Source of the DNA: Entrophospora sp. SA101
Lineage: Eukaryota; Glomeromycota; Glomeromycetes; Entrophosporales; Entrophosporaceae
NCBI GenBank assembly: GCA_958430865.1
Contig: CAUDNR010000390.1
Location: 1,611 to 31,505, forward strand
DNA: 29,895 nt
Reading direction: 5' to 3'
In this document: positions 1 through 8,110 of the stretch, piece after piece
Numbering within the stretch: the stretch's first letter is position 1
How the letters are laid out: the number at the start of each line of letters is the position of its first letter
Notes under the pieces: generated by a model
The model's database searches: none
What the model was told of the DNA's origin: nothing
What the model saw: the letters and a program-made list of their open reading frames with translations, nothing else
Program-made: the position numbers and the translations under genes

Positions 1-40
1 CCAATATATCTTCGTTTTAAAACTTGACTGAATCAATAGA

Positions 41-171
41 TAAATGTTGGCGGGTTGACCTGATAACATTTATAATAAAGTAAAAACAATCCTAATGGTA
101 TAAAGAACTCCATAAATCTGTTGAGGCAACATGCCTTAAAAGTAAAAATAGATTTATAAGGAAGTAAACCA
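41..171 (+). promoter_or_regulatory. Leader region with two hairpins, a -10 box and the shared 5' element
   Basis: Bases 1-170 hold no gene. An inverted repeat TAAATGTT (41-48) / AACATTTA (65-72) encloses GGT/ACC and abuts TATAAT at 71-76, so it could be an operator over a -10 box. A second hairpin, TTGAGGCA (121-128) / TGCCTTAA (132-139) with a 3-base loop, is perfect apart from one G-T pair; no T-run follows it, so it does not look like a plain terminator. The element AAGGAAGTAAACCA (158-171) ends on the first base of the next start codon. The role of the hairpins is inferred. Confidence 0.4.
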
Positions 172-695
172 TGAACGATTCATACTGAGATAAAAATTAT
201 AAAAAAATAACTAGAAAATTTACTAAACACGAAAATGCCGAAAAAGATAATTGGGGTGGTTTTAATAATATTCACAACAGAGTAGAAATAACCGAGGAGT
301 GATTTGAAAGAATAAATTCCGTAAGCTTAAAAGAAACTTATTCGGAAAACATTCAGCAAGAAGTAATTAACTTTATTGACAATGAAATAGCTCCGAAAGC
401 CGAGGCTGATGTAAAAGGAGAAATTGGAGAAAAAGGAGTTTGAATGGAATTGCTTTTTAACTGGTTAAAACAGCAAGCATTAGAAAAAATAGCAAAGGCT
501 CTTGAATATTTGTTAGAAAAAAGAATAGATTGAGCGATTGATGGAGCCAAATTTGCTTTGGAAAGATTACAAGACTTTTTATTCGATAAATATCAAGTTT
601 CTTCGGACAACAAGCAAAAAGAAATCTTTAAACAAAAAATTTTAGAGAAATTTCCGGATAGTGGATTAGCTGATAAGTTGAGGAACGAGCAATAA
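171..695 (+). CDS. Unknown helical protein, founder of a three-member local family
   Basis: I do not recognise this 174-residue protein. Its second half is strongly helical and charged, with a conserved core near residues 85-120 (G-V-W, then N-W-L-K-Q-Q-A-L). Two genes at the other end of the window (28442-28753 and 28756-29343) share that core and the C-terminal KQKEIFKQK-like stretch, so this is a local gene family. The frame contains several TGA codons read as Trp, the first at residue 6. The ATG follows directly after the AAGGAAGT element, which serves as ribosome-binding site. It heads a run of small unknown genes on the same strand. No signal peptide or membrane segment is visible. Confidence 0.75.
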
Positions 696-696
696 A

Positions 697-894
697 ATGA
701 CAAATACAGATAACAAGCAAATCTTTAAATTTCAATGCTCGGTCAACGATGCTGACCATTGACATAAAATCGCAGTTTTGTATCCATGGGGAGAACACAA
801 ATTAACAGAAAAACATTGCGTGGCTACTTATGTACCAGAGGACAAATTCCAAAAATATTTAAAGTTAAAGATAGAGGCTGAAAAAAATGAATAA
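697..894 (+). CDS. Small unknown protein, 65 residues
   Basis: A short soluble protein that begins one base after the stop of the previous gene, so the two are probably translationally coupled. It has one TGA-encoded Trp (in D-H-W-H) and ends in a lysine/glutamate-rich helix. I see no catalytic motif, cysteine cluster or membrane segment. Its position in an unbroken run of same-strand genes and its tight spacing support it being real; its function is unknown. Confidence 0.6.
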
Positions 895-917
895 GCGAAT
901 ATTAAGGAGCGAAGAAA

Positions 918-1346
918 ATGTTTAGAAAGCATTACGAATTGAATTTTCCTGATTATGAATTGTTTAAAAAAACTTGAATCGAACGAGGAAAAAATTCAGA
1001 TTTAAATCTGCCCTTTCCTAATTTTACTTTTGAAATAAAAGAACCAAATATAGGATTAACTGTTGATTTGCTCCCAATTAGTGGAGGAAAAATAGAAAGT
1101 TTTCAATTTGTAGAAACTTTGGCAGATATAAAAGACGCTCCTTTGCCTGTTCGTAATGAGTTAGTAAAAAGTAAGTTTTTTAATGTTATGCTTGCTGTCG
1201 AGCGAGCATATTATAAACTTGAACTAGAAAAAAATAAACAAGAATTAGGAGATAAGTTTAATTTGGAGAATTGGAATGATTGGTGAACAGGAGAAAGAAA
1301 AAAAATAGAGCAATTTAAATTTAATAGGGAGGAAATGAATGGATAA
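918..1346 (+). CDS. Unknown protein, 142 residues
   Basis: The start ATG has a good Shine-Dalgarno, AAGGAG at 904-909. TGA-Trp codons near residue 20 and near residue 123 (W-W at 1281-1286) lie inside the frame. The N-terminal half looks like a compact beta-rich fold (F-E-I-K-E-P-N-I-G-L-T-V), the C-terminal half is helical and charged. I recognise no family. It sits in the early small-gene cluster, a setting typical of phage or plasmid accessory genes. Confidence 0.7.
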
Positions 1347-1380
1347 AAAAGAATTACAAAAAAAATCATATCCAGAATAA

Positions 1381-1515
1381 GTGAACAAAAGCGAAATAGA
1401 AGCTGAAAATAAAGAATTCGAAGCCTACCATAGAGAAATAGAAATTTGAAAAGAACAAGAAAATCATAAGCAATGAGCGAGAGCAATAATTTTTCAAGCA
1501 GAACAAAAATCCTAA
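1381..1515 (+). CDS. Possible small protein with GTG start, 44 residues
   Basis: A GTG directly after the stop of a 13-codon ORF (1339-1380) opens a 44-residue frame with two TGA-Trp codons. The product is very charged and helical (repeated E-I-E/E-A-E, W-K-E-Q-E). Its 3' end overlaps the next ORF by more than 40 bases. With no ATG and a short length it could be a chance frame; the tight packing of the cluster is the main support. Confidence 0.4.
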
Positions 1516-1619
1516 ATTCTGATTTAGCAGACACTTATTTAGAAATAAAACGAGCTGAATTGCTTTTGAAGCAAAATGAAATCTATCTTGCTGTTAGGAG
1601 TAAGGAAAAAGATGAATAA
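1473..1619 (+). CDS. Small unknown protein, 48 residues
   Basis: This ATG frame overlaps the previous one by 43 bases and the next start by 8 (1612-1619), which suggests coupled translation. The product is soluble, with a helical C-terminal half (Y-L-E-I-K-R-A-E-L-L-L) and no recognisable motif. It contains no TGA codon. Function unknown. Confidence 0.45.
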   Translation: MSESNNFSSRTKILNSDLADTYLEIKRAELLLKQNEIYLAVRSKEKDE

Positions 1620-1851
1620 GCAAATCGAAAACAAAAAAATCATTTTTAGTTGCCCTAAGTATGGCGAAATTTCCATAGAGCAGACAAAAGGCGAATTACG
1701 AGTAAAACAAACTTACTTCTGCGAAGAGAAAAATTTGGGTTTTGTTCGCTCTATTACCGATGGTTGAATGATCGATGGTAATGAATGAGCGAAAGGATTA
1801 GACGAATTTGAAAGTTGGTGTCAAAATAGAGAGAAAAATAATGAAAACTAG
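1612..1851 (+). CDS. Unknown protein, 79 residues
   Basis: I start this at 1612 because a purine-rich Shine-Dalgarno (AGGAGTAAGGAAAAAG) ends just before it; a longer in-frame start at 1576 lacks such a site and would overlap the previous gene far more. Two TGA-Trp codons occur (D-G-W-M and N-E-W-A). There are three cysteines but no CxxC pair. The N-terminal half looks beta-rich. It overlaps both neighbours by a few bases. Function unknown. Confidence 0.6.
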
Positions 1852-2035
1852 ACAATTAACCCCTTACGCTCATTACCAAAACACCGAAGAATGAGCCATT
1901 ATTGAGCGTTTATTAAATGAATTAATGACTAACCAAGATATCGAACTAAAAACTGCTCCGGAATATGTCATTGGTTATATTGTGCGAGAGTTAAGGAATA
2001 AGGACTTTTCATTAGGAAATAAAAAAATATGATAA
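1841..2035 (+). CDS. Unknown protein, 64 residues, possibly frameshifted at its end
   Basis: The ATG lies 11 bases inside the previous gene. The protein is helical with one internal TGA-Trp (E-E-W-A-I-I-E-R) and ends TGA-TAA, so its last residue would be Trp. A run of seven A (2021-2027) sits just before the stop. Moving to the next frame there joins it to a downstream coding-looking stretch (2022-2141), so the true product may be about 100 residues. Function unknown. Confidence 0.55.
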
Positions 2036-2141
2036 CAACAAATATTTCCAAGAATGACAAAAAGCTTGGGCTATATATCGTCTTAAAGTTTTAAGAACTT
2101 TTGCCTGAAAAACCAACAAATTCACGCTAACAAGTGTGTAA
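2016..2141 (+). pseudogene. Coding-looking stretch without a start, probably the 3' part of the previous gene
   Basis: This frame has no ATG, GTG or TTG start but translates, with UGA as Trp, into a convincing helical stretch containing Q-E-W-Q-K-A-W-A-I-Y-R. It lies one frame away from gene 1841-2035, across an A7 run. It may be a genuine frameshift, a slippage site used in expression, or a sequencing error. Confidence 0.35.
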
Positions 2142-2155
2142 AATACTTATAGAAT

Positions 2156-2395
2156 ATGAATAAACATTTAAAATGAGTTAGAGAAGCGGAAGAAAAAATT
2201 AAAAAAAATAATTTAAACTTGCCACCCGCCGAGCAACGTTTTTTTAATGCTTTTAAAGCCCTAATAGAGTGAAAAGAACGAAAACCTTTGTTAGTTAAAG
2301 AGTGCGGTCAAGAATTCTATTGAAGAATATATTTTAATTTAGATGAAGAAATTTCTTTGGCTAATCAAAATTGTTTGAAACTTTCTTCTAAATAA
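2156..2395 (+). CDS. Unknown protein, 79 residues
   Basis: The product is soluble and helical, with three TGA-Trp codons (K-W-V, E-W-K, Y-W-R). Upstream lies TAAAAT at 2139-2144 after GTGTG, a likely -10, which would give a very short leader; no Shine-Dalgarno is visible. The protein ends the small-gene cluster; about 130 bases without a gene follow. I recognise no family. Confidence 0.6.
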
Positions 2396-2490
2396 AAAAA
2401 ACAGAAAAAGAACAAAAGCAATTCATTGGAATAGTAAGTAATCATATTTGTTCTGCCAAAGCCGTATAAAGATACAAACAAAGTGTAAAA

Positions 2491-2526
2491 TGTGTAAAAT
2501 ATAATATATGAAAGGAAGTAAACCAA
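2491..2526 (+). promoter_or_regulatory. Promoter and shared 5' element before the virion-like module
   Basis: TAAAAT at 2495-2500 (or TATAAT at 2500-2505) is followed by AAGGAAGTAAACCA (2512-2525) directly before the ATG at 2527. With TAAAAT as the -10, transcription would start near the ATG at 2508, giving a leader of about 20 bases that is nearly identical to the one at 15519-15538. Bases 2396-2490 contain no gene that I can see. Confidence 0.55.
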
Positions 2527-3006
2527 ATGAACAACGAAAATAGTTCAAACACAACTGCAAATACAGCAGAAAGTAATCAAAACCAAACGCAACAGCAACA
2601 AAATGCTGGACAAGAACAAATAGATAGACAAGTAAAAACTGAAACTTCTTCTAAAACTGTTATTGTTGATGATACTAATTGAAGAGAACACTTAAAACTT
2701 TATTCTGAAAAAGAGCAAAAGTGAATTGAAAAAGAACGACAATTAAATAAGATTATTGAAGAACAAGATGCTAAATTAGTTGGTTATCGTGATATTGGGC
2801 TTTTATCCATGCATGGTTTTGACCCTCGAGAGCATGAAGATATTAGAGCACTTTGCGGAGGTAAAATTACCGAGGAAAAATTAATTCAGTTAAAAGGCAA
2901 AAGGCAATATGCTTTTCTTCTAGATAAAAGGGCTAATCAGCAAGCCCAAAGAAATGAAAATAAAGACAATGGGCTTTTTGCTAGTTTTATTGAGGAAGGA
3001 TATTAA
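2527..3006 (+). CDS. Scaffold-like protein preceding a capsid-like gene
   Basis: This 159-residue protein has an Asn/Gln/Thr-rich, probably disordered N terminus (residues 1-40), then a charged coiled-coil-like stretch (about 50-85, with two TGA-Trp codons) and a more ordered C-terminal part. A small hydrophilic helical protein just before a capsid gene is the usual position of a phage scaffolding protein. I base the call on position and character, not on sequence similarity. The start has the strong AAGGAAGT site and its own promoter, so it heads the 2.5-6.8 kb operon. It could instead be an unrelated structural or regulatory protein. Confidence 0.45.
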
Positions 3007-3012
3007 TAGACC

Positions 3013-4086
3013 ATGCCAGTAACAACAGATAGAAATTTCATATTAGAAAATTTAAATGATAAAGAAGTTTGAGTAAGGTTTGATAAATTAACTGAACATC
3101 ATATTGCTAAAAAAATAACTCCTTATTTAGACAACGGAAGAATTGAAGGAGGTGTAGCCATATACGGTAGTGCTGAACTAGGTGGAGGATACGAACCTAA
3201 ATCGGGCGGTCTGTCTTATGACCAAAAAAGGGCTTTAACTAGTTCTCCTACTCACGCGGAAAGATTTAAATTAAAACGCTTTACTTCCGTAGAAGTTCTT
3301 GGTGAAGAAATTATGGGTATGGCATTAGGAAAAGAACGAGATGCTGCCATTGAGATAAAACTTAAAAATCTATCTCTTACTTTAACCGATAAAATGTATG
3401 AAGAGTTTATGGAGGAATTAACTCGGTATGAAGAGACCAGTGGACAAATTGAATATCCCGAAGGAACTTATTATTATGGTGAAGGCGAAATTCCTCAAAA
3501 ACATATTAATAAATCATCCTCAGCAACAAATTTAACTCCCAAAGAATACGATGAACGAGTTGGTAAATTCGAAGATAGTTTAAAAAAATCCACTTATTCT
3601 CCTGACCAAATTATTAAGTTTGATTTACTAGATGAAAAAATTACTCAAAAAGATTTAGCTCGAAAATTAACTCAGTTGATTGCTTGCTGTGTAGAAGGAA
3701 AGATCACTTATAAAGACAAAAGCACAACAGTTACTAAAAGAAATACCCGAGCAGGAAATAAAGCCTATTGTGATCTTAAATCAGTTTTATTATTTGTAGA
3801 TTGGTCAATTGAATCAGATGTAAACTTAGTTTTGAAATCTCCAATGGTTAGTTTTAATATACTTAATAAAGTATTAGACATTATTCCTTGCACTTTGGCA
3901 AATAATTTTCAAGTAATAGCAGTTAGTGGAGGAAAAGAAACAAAAACTATCAAAAAAACTACTGGAATTATGAAAATTAAAAAAGATGAACCAGCTGATA
4001 GTTTAAGAGTAGAAATTCACAAACACGACCAATATCATATTGGTTTGTCTTCGAGATGTCCGCTAGTTGCTATCGCTAATATTTAA
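3013..4086 (+). CDS. Candidate major capsid protein (phi29-like)
   Basis: A 357-residue soluble protein starting after a good purine-rich site (GAGGAAGGA). The segment near residues 235-310 (Y-K-D-K-S-T-T, then R-N-T, then S-V-L-L-F-V-D-W, then S-F-N-I) recalls the pattern of capsid proteins of small podophages, where an N-rich loop is followed by a segment in which a buried strand carries the solvent-side acid. Length and place between a scaffold-like gene and a portal-like gene fit. A Gly/Lys/Thr-rich stretch (S-G-G-K-E-T-K-T-I-K-K) lies near residues 300-315. Only one TGA-Trp occurs (V-W-V, residue 20). The capsid role is inference from context and weak similarity; a structure prediction showing an HK97 fold would settle it. 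Confidence 0.4.
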
Positions 4087-4093
4087 TAAAATT

Positions 4094-5764
4094 ATGGCAA
4101 AAGGTTATTATTCTCATTTAGAATTTCTTACTTGGGGCATGTCTCCTTCTGCTCCAAAAGGAAGTGCCATCGACTTACAAAATAAATTAAATGAAATTGC
4201 CAAGGCACTCCCAAATATTTTTACTACGGCAGGAGATACTTCGACCGCTATAGAAAACACTAATTTAACTAATGTTGGAAATGCTGCCACTAATTTAACA
4301 ACAGTAACTGGCGAGCGCGATAAAGCCCTTGACGAAGCAAAAAAATTAAAAGCTTGAAAAGACAACGAAGCTCTTTTATTACAAATGCTTGATGAAAGAA
4401 AAATAGCTTTGGAGGGTCTTAAAAAAAGTGATTCAACAAATGCTAATAAGTATCAAACTGAAATTAATGAGATTAATAAATTACTTGGGGAAGTAACCGG
4501 TCTAACAGACGAAAAGAAAAAGTTTGAAAAAGAAATTGAAGATTGGTTGAAAAAATATTCGCATGGTGGTTCCGAGCCTCTTTTTGGCAGTTCCTTTAAT
4601 GCCTCGAATGTAGCAGAAACAATTTCAGGTGGAAACGGAACTGATGGTCAACATTGGGGAGATAAAGACCGAAAAGGAGCCTCAGGACATACTTGAAAAG
4701 ATTATTTAGGAGCAGCAAATAGACTTGGTTCTGGTGGCTCTGATTCTTATGGTCTTGACGAAGTTAAATCTAACATCCAAATAGGAATGTTAGAAGCAGT
4801 TTTCCCCGAAGTGTTGCGGCAGTTTCACGCCCGAGTTATTAAGAAACAGGACGTAGAAAAGTTTATGAATGATAATCCTAATACTGCCTTTTGGGATAAT
4901 AAAATCAGTAATCCAAAATCTTCAAGCGAAATAAAAAAAATAGATACTTCTCATGGCACTAAATATGATAAAAAGGTACCAAAAGATATTGTTAATAACA
5001 TAAAACCACTTAAAAAATTAGTTAGTGATTGAAATAATGTTTTAACTGAAATTAGCAACTTCTTTACTACTAAAAAACCAACTACTTTAAAGGACATTAA
5101 AGACTTTTTGAATGAGGAAAATTACCCCGACCCTCTCGATAAAGTAAATTTGGATGGTAAAAGCGATAAAGACCTAAAAACAACATTTGCCGGCAAAGAA
5201 GAAGCCTCAGTTAATAGCGAATTAGCCAAAACTACTGATTCTGCTAAAAAATATCAAGCATATACTGCTTTACAAAGCACTGGGAATGGCAACTGTTTCT
5301 TAAATTCTTTCTCTATTTTACTAAATGGTGATGAAGCTTTGGCTACCCGATTGCGAGCTAAATTATGTTTAGAATTAATGAGCGGTAATTGAGTAGATGG
5401 CAGTGAAGCCGATAAAGTTCAAGAAATCACCGAAAAATTAACTAACCGAACTATTGAAGGTCAAGCTTGTTCTTTAACTAAAACTGGTGATTGACTGGCT
5501 GGCGATGATATTGCTTATATGTGTGGTATTTTGAGCCGACCAATTACTTTAATTTATAAACCAGATACTACTAATTGAAATCAAAGCAAAGATTCTTATA
5601 AGGAAGTTGTTAAAACTGGTGGTTTTGCGATAGTGGAATATCCAGTAAAAGGTGCTAATCCTTTTGGTAAACTTTCTATTACTGGTATAACGACTACAAA
5701 ATCCCCCGAATATGTGATTTATCATGTTAACGATAATCATTTTGTTCCTTTAATTAAGAAATAA
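4094..5764 (+). CDS. OTU-type cysteine protease fused to a long N-terminal region
   Basis: A 556-residue protein. Residues 1-380 are unfamiliar: a coiled-coil segment (about 75-160), a Gly/Ser-rich stretch, then mixed helices. Residues 390-556 look like an ovarian-tumour (OTU) protease, the class that cleaves ubiquitin chains in eukaryotes. The nucleophile motif is G-N-G-N-C-F, with C401. W-L-A-G-D-D-I-A-Y-M follows, as in the helix after the OTU core, and the catalytic His motif D-N-H-F is at the end, with H549. The Asp usual at C-minus-3 is Asn here; D547 could be the third member of the triad. The gene lies between the capsid-like and portal-like genes. The domain call rests on motifs and order; activity and target are not shown. 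Confidence 0.6.
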
Positions 5765-5772
5765 AAATTAAA

Positions 5773-6804
5773 ATGGTAAATATTGATCCAAGAAGAGCAA
5801 AAATTTCTGATAAAATTAATCAGTGAGCCGAAGATTATCACACTGGATATTTTGTTCTAAGAGGAAATAATCCTTTAATCAAAAATTCGCTTTGAACTCG
5901 CTCGCAAAGAGTTTCGACTACTGAAGGAAAGGGAGTAATTGTAAGGAAGCCAAATAAAGGAGGAGAAGGCTATTTATTTTTATTAGGAACTTTATCTGAT
6001 ATTGAATATGATAGCCTAGAAGAAAATGGCACTCCTTATAAAAAAGCAACTGTAACTTATATTACAAGAACCGGAGAAGAAGACTTTAACGAAGACTTAT
6101 TGGAAGAAAATGACCCTAAAGACTTTGTGGTTTTTAGCAATAATGATAAATGGGAGCCGGAATTACAACTTAATCGAACTCAACTTGATTATTTAGACCA
6201 AATTTATAAAACCATGATTGTTGACTTAAAACGCAGTTTGCCACGTTTTGTCACCAAGAGCCGAAAAATATTAACAGCTCCGCAGAAAAAAGCTATTAGG
6301 CAAGCATGAGAAACTTATGAACCAATTATCTTTTTTTCTTTAGACGACAATTTACCTTTGGAACCGAATGGCACTGACCAATGAAATCCAACCAGTCGCT
6401 TTGCTGAATACAAAGCAATGTGAGATTTACATTATAGTGTATTTCGTCGTCTAAATGGCATTAAACATAATACTGCCAAAAAAGAAGAAAGACAAAATAA
6501 TCCCGAAATTGAATTAAACGAAGACCAATTTGAAAATCCCGAAAATATCCGCTTACAAGAAAGAATTAGTTTTTTAACCGAATTTTATGAAAAATTTGGT
6601 GGCGAAAGTTATATTTTAGAACTCGATGGCAAAATAGTTTTCCAAACTGGTGATAAATTTAAAGAGGAAGAAAATCAAAAACAACAAAATCAGGAAAAAG
6701 AAAAAGTTAGAGCAACCGACCAAAAAGAAGAAAAACCAAAATCAGAAAAATCCGAAGAGCAGAATTTTAGGAAAGAGAAAATTTTATATCGAGATAGAAT
6801 TTAA
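5773..6804 (+). CDS. Portal (upper collar connector) protein, phi29-like
   Basis: A 343-residue protein. The region from about residue 110 to 275 matches the family of phi29-type connector proteins: a D-F-V-V-F-S-N-N-D stretch like their V-I-Y-N-N-D, then a long helical part, then M-W-D-L ending N-G-I-K-H-N-T-A-K-K-E-E-R and a run of Asn/Glu before a final helical segment. In that family this part forms the wide end of the portal ring through which DNA is packaged. The last 50 residues are Gln/Lys/Glu-rich and probably disordered. It follows the OTU gene by 8 bases, with no clear Shine-Dalgarno. I judged similarity by eye; a profile search should confirm it. Confidence 0.55.
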
Positions 6805-6943
6805 TTTCGCCCACTGTTTTTTTGCCAAAATTGCTAGTATTTATTTCTTTTAACTTCTTATCCATAACTTTTAACCATTTATTCTTATTAAGTGATTAGT
6901 AGATATATCTTTTTAGTTTTCTTATCACATAATTAGTCATTTT

Positions 6944-6959
6944 GTTAAAATTAATAATA
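6944..6959 (+). promoter_or_regulatory. Extended -10 promoter, probably leaderless
   Basis: TGTTAAAAT (6944-6951, counting the TG two bases upstream of TAAAAT) ends 8 bases before the ATG at 6960, and no Shine-Dalgarno lies between. Transcription would begin at or next to the start codon. The preceding 130 bases (6805-6940) are AT-rich with no gene and no clear terminator hairpin. Confidence 0.5.
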
Positions 6960-7220
6960 ATGAACGAAGAAGATAAAAACAAAAAGGACAAAAAAGAAAT
7001 TAAAAAAAAGCGGTGTGCTAAATGCTACGAAAGTTTTCCTAAAGAGGAATTAATTATGGATAATGGTTATCGGCGTTGTATGCCTTGTAATGTAAGTAAT
7101 ACTAAACAAACTTCTATAATTGTGGGTGTTGTGTTCGCATTTATGGTTTTTGTCCTATTAATACTTTGGTGGTGAAGCAACAAGATTTGCAAGGAAATTG
7201 ATAAGAAATATGGAGAATAG
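6960..7220 (+). CDS. Zinc-ribbon protein with one membrane helix
   Basis: An 86-residue protein with a very lysine-rich N terminus, a zinc-binding motif C-A-K-C ... C-M-P-C (residues 20-50) and a transmembrane segment at about residues 53-73 ending in four tryptophans (three TGG plus one TGA region), then a short charged tail. I start at the ATG at 6960; a TTG at 6942 is in frame but would precede the promoter. A zinc ribbon anchored by one helix recurs in this window. It may tether a protein or nucleic acid to the membrane; function unknown. Confidence 0.7.
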
Positions 7221-7222
7221 AT

Positions 7223-7768
7223 ATGAATAAAAAACCTTTGACCATTCTCCCCACCAACCAGCTCCTCCAACAAATTTGAGATTATATTATTAGCCGCCCA
7301 GGAAAAAAAGGAGAATACAAAAAAGCAGAAAACGAATGCTTATTTTTACTTTGTTGAAAAGCCGGATTAAGAATCACCGAAGCAATTGGTTTTGACTTGA
7401 ATTTAGAACACCAGTCGCTAGAATATAAAGGATTATATTTGCTTCGCGGTAAAAGGCAGAAAGATAGGTGAGTTTATGTTTCTCCGGAAATCATTAAAGA
7501 ACTTAAAAAAAGAAACTGACAGCCTAATTCAGTTAATCGCTTTAACTTTTTTCAATTTCTTAAACAAGTCAAAAAAGAATTAAATATCCAAAGCAACATT
7601 GAACTAGCCCCCCATACTTTAAGGAGATGCTTTGCCACTTATAATGCTTTAAATGGCATGCCTCTGCCAGTTTTACAGAAAGTTTTAGGGCATACGCGAA
7701 TATCTACTACTGCTTTATATATTAAAGATAGTGATTTAAGTAATTTGGTGAAGTTTAAGCCGATTTAA
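7223..7768 (+). CDS. Compact tyrosine recombinase (integrase family)
   Basis: A 181-residue protein holding the whole catalytic core of tyrosine recombinases: R50 in G-L-R-I-T-E-A, K77 on the beta-hairpin, H131-x-x-R134 in H-T-L-R-R, H157 in G-H-T, and nucleophile Y166. There is almost nothing ahead of the core, so the usual N-terminal DNA-clamp domain (about 100 residues) is missing, as in some small Xer-like or plasmid resolvase-like enzymes. Six TGA-Trp codons, including W45 two residues before the A-G-L-R block. It starts 2 bases after the previous stop. A likely role is element integration, excision or dimer resolution. No attachment-site repeats were identified. Confidence 0.85.
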
Positions 7769-7774
7769 TTATTA

Positions 7775-8008
7775 TTAGGCTTCTGTTGGATTTATTGCTT
7801 TTCTTTCTTCTTTTTCAAGCGAGTAATTTATTCTTTCTTTAATTTGGTTAGCTTCTGCTATTGCTTTCAACGAATATCCTTGTTGTATCATTAATTCTCC
7901 TATTGCTTCTAATTCCGCCGGGTGGGTTCCTTTTTCTAAATCTTTTAATTCAAGTTTAACGAGAAATTGTTTTAATTGTTTAATATCCATATACTTATTT
8001 TTAAGCAT
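7775..8008 (-). CDS. Small unknown protein, 77 residues
   Basis: A soluble helical protein convergent with the recombinase, with only 6 bases between stops. I start at the ATG at 8008; an in-frame TTG at 8017 is possible, and so is an ATG at 7990. It is lysine/glutamate rich, with G-Y-S-L-K-A-I-A-E-A-N resembling a small helix-turn-helix stretch, which is speculative. The right end of the IS605-type element lies only 14 bases upstream, so the gene probably lost or gained its promoter through that insertion. It could be a recombination accessory gene; there is no direct evidence. Confidence 0.55.
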   Translation of the reverse strand: MLKNKYMDIKQLKQFLVKLELKDLEKGTHPAELEAIGELMIQQGYSLKAIAEANQIKERINYSLEKEERKAINPTEA

Positions 8009-8022
8009 TATATTCAATTATT

Positions 8023-8110
8023 GTGAACTACCCTCACCTAATAAAGGTGGAGGCTTCTAAAAAGAATTCTCGGTTCTACCCAGCCTCTAATGAGACTAGT
8101 CCCCAAAGGT
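8023..8110 (-). ncRNA. Probable omega-RNA (TnpB guide RNA scaffold) at the right end
   Basis: In IS605-type elements the 3' end of tnpB plus the right end forms the guide RNA of TnpB. Here the region has the terminal hairpin (arms 8035-8039 and 8045-8049 on +, extended past one mismatch) and the TTCAC tip. The guide would be the flanking sequence from 8022 downward on minus (about 8003-8022), next to the start of the neighbouring gene. Inferred from family architecture; expression not shown. Confidence 0.5.

Noticed and set aside
1211..1534. Minus-strand ORF of 107 codons
   Set aside because: It lies antisense to real overlapping plus-strand genes and its low-complexity F/L-rich product is a typical shadow.
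2500..2505. TATAAT two bases before an ATG (also at 9396 and 11031) as the -10 box
   Set aside because: Transcription would then start after the ATG. TAAAAT or TAAAAA a few bases upstream gives sensible start sites, so I prefer it.
2508..2543. Leader peptide from the ATG inside the shared 5' element (M-K-G-S-K-P)
   Set aside because: The similar peptide at 15519 follows simply from the repeated element; the downstream residues differ and no attenuation structure is visible.
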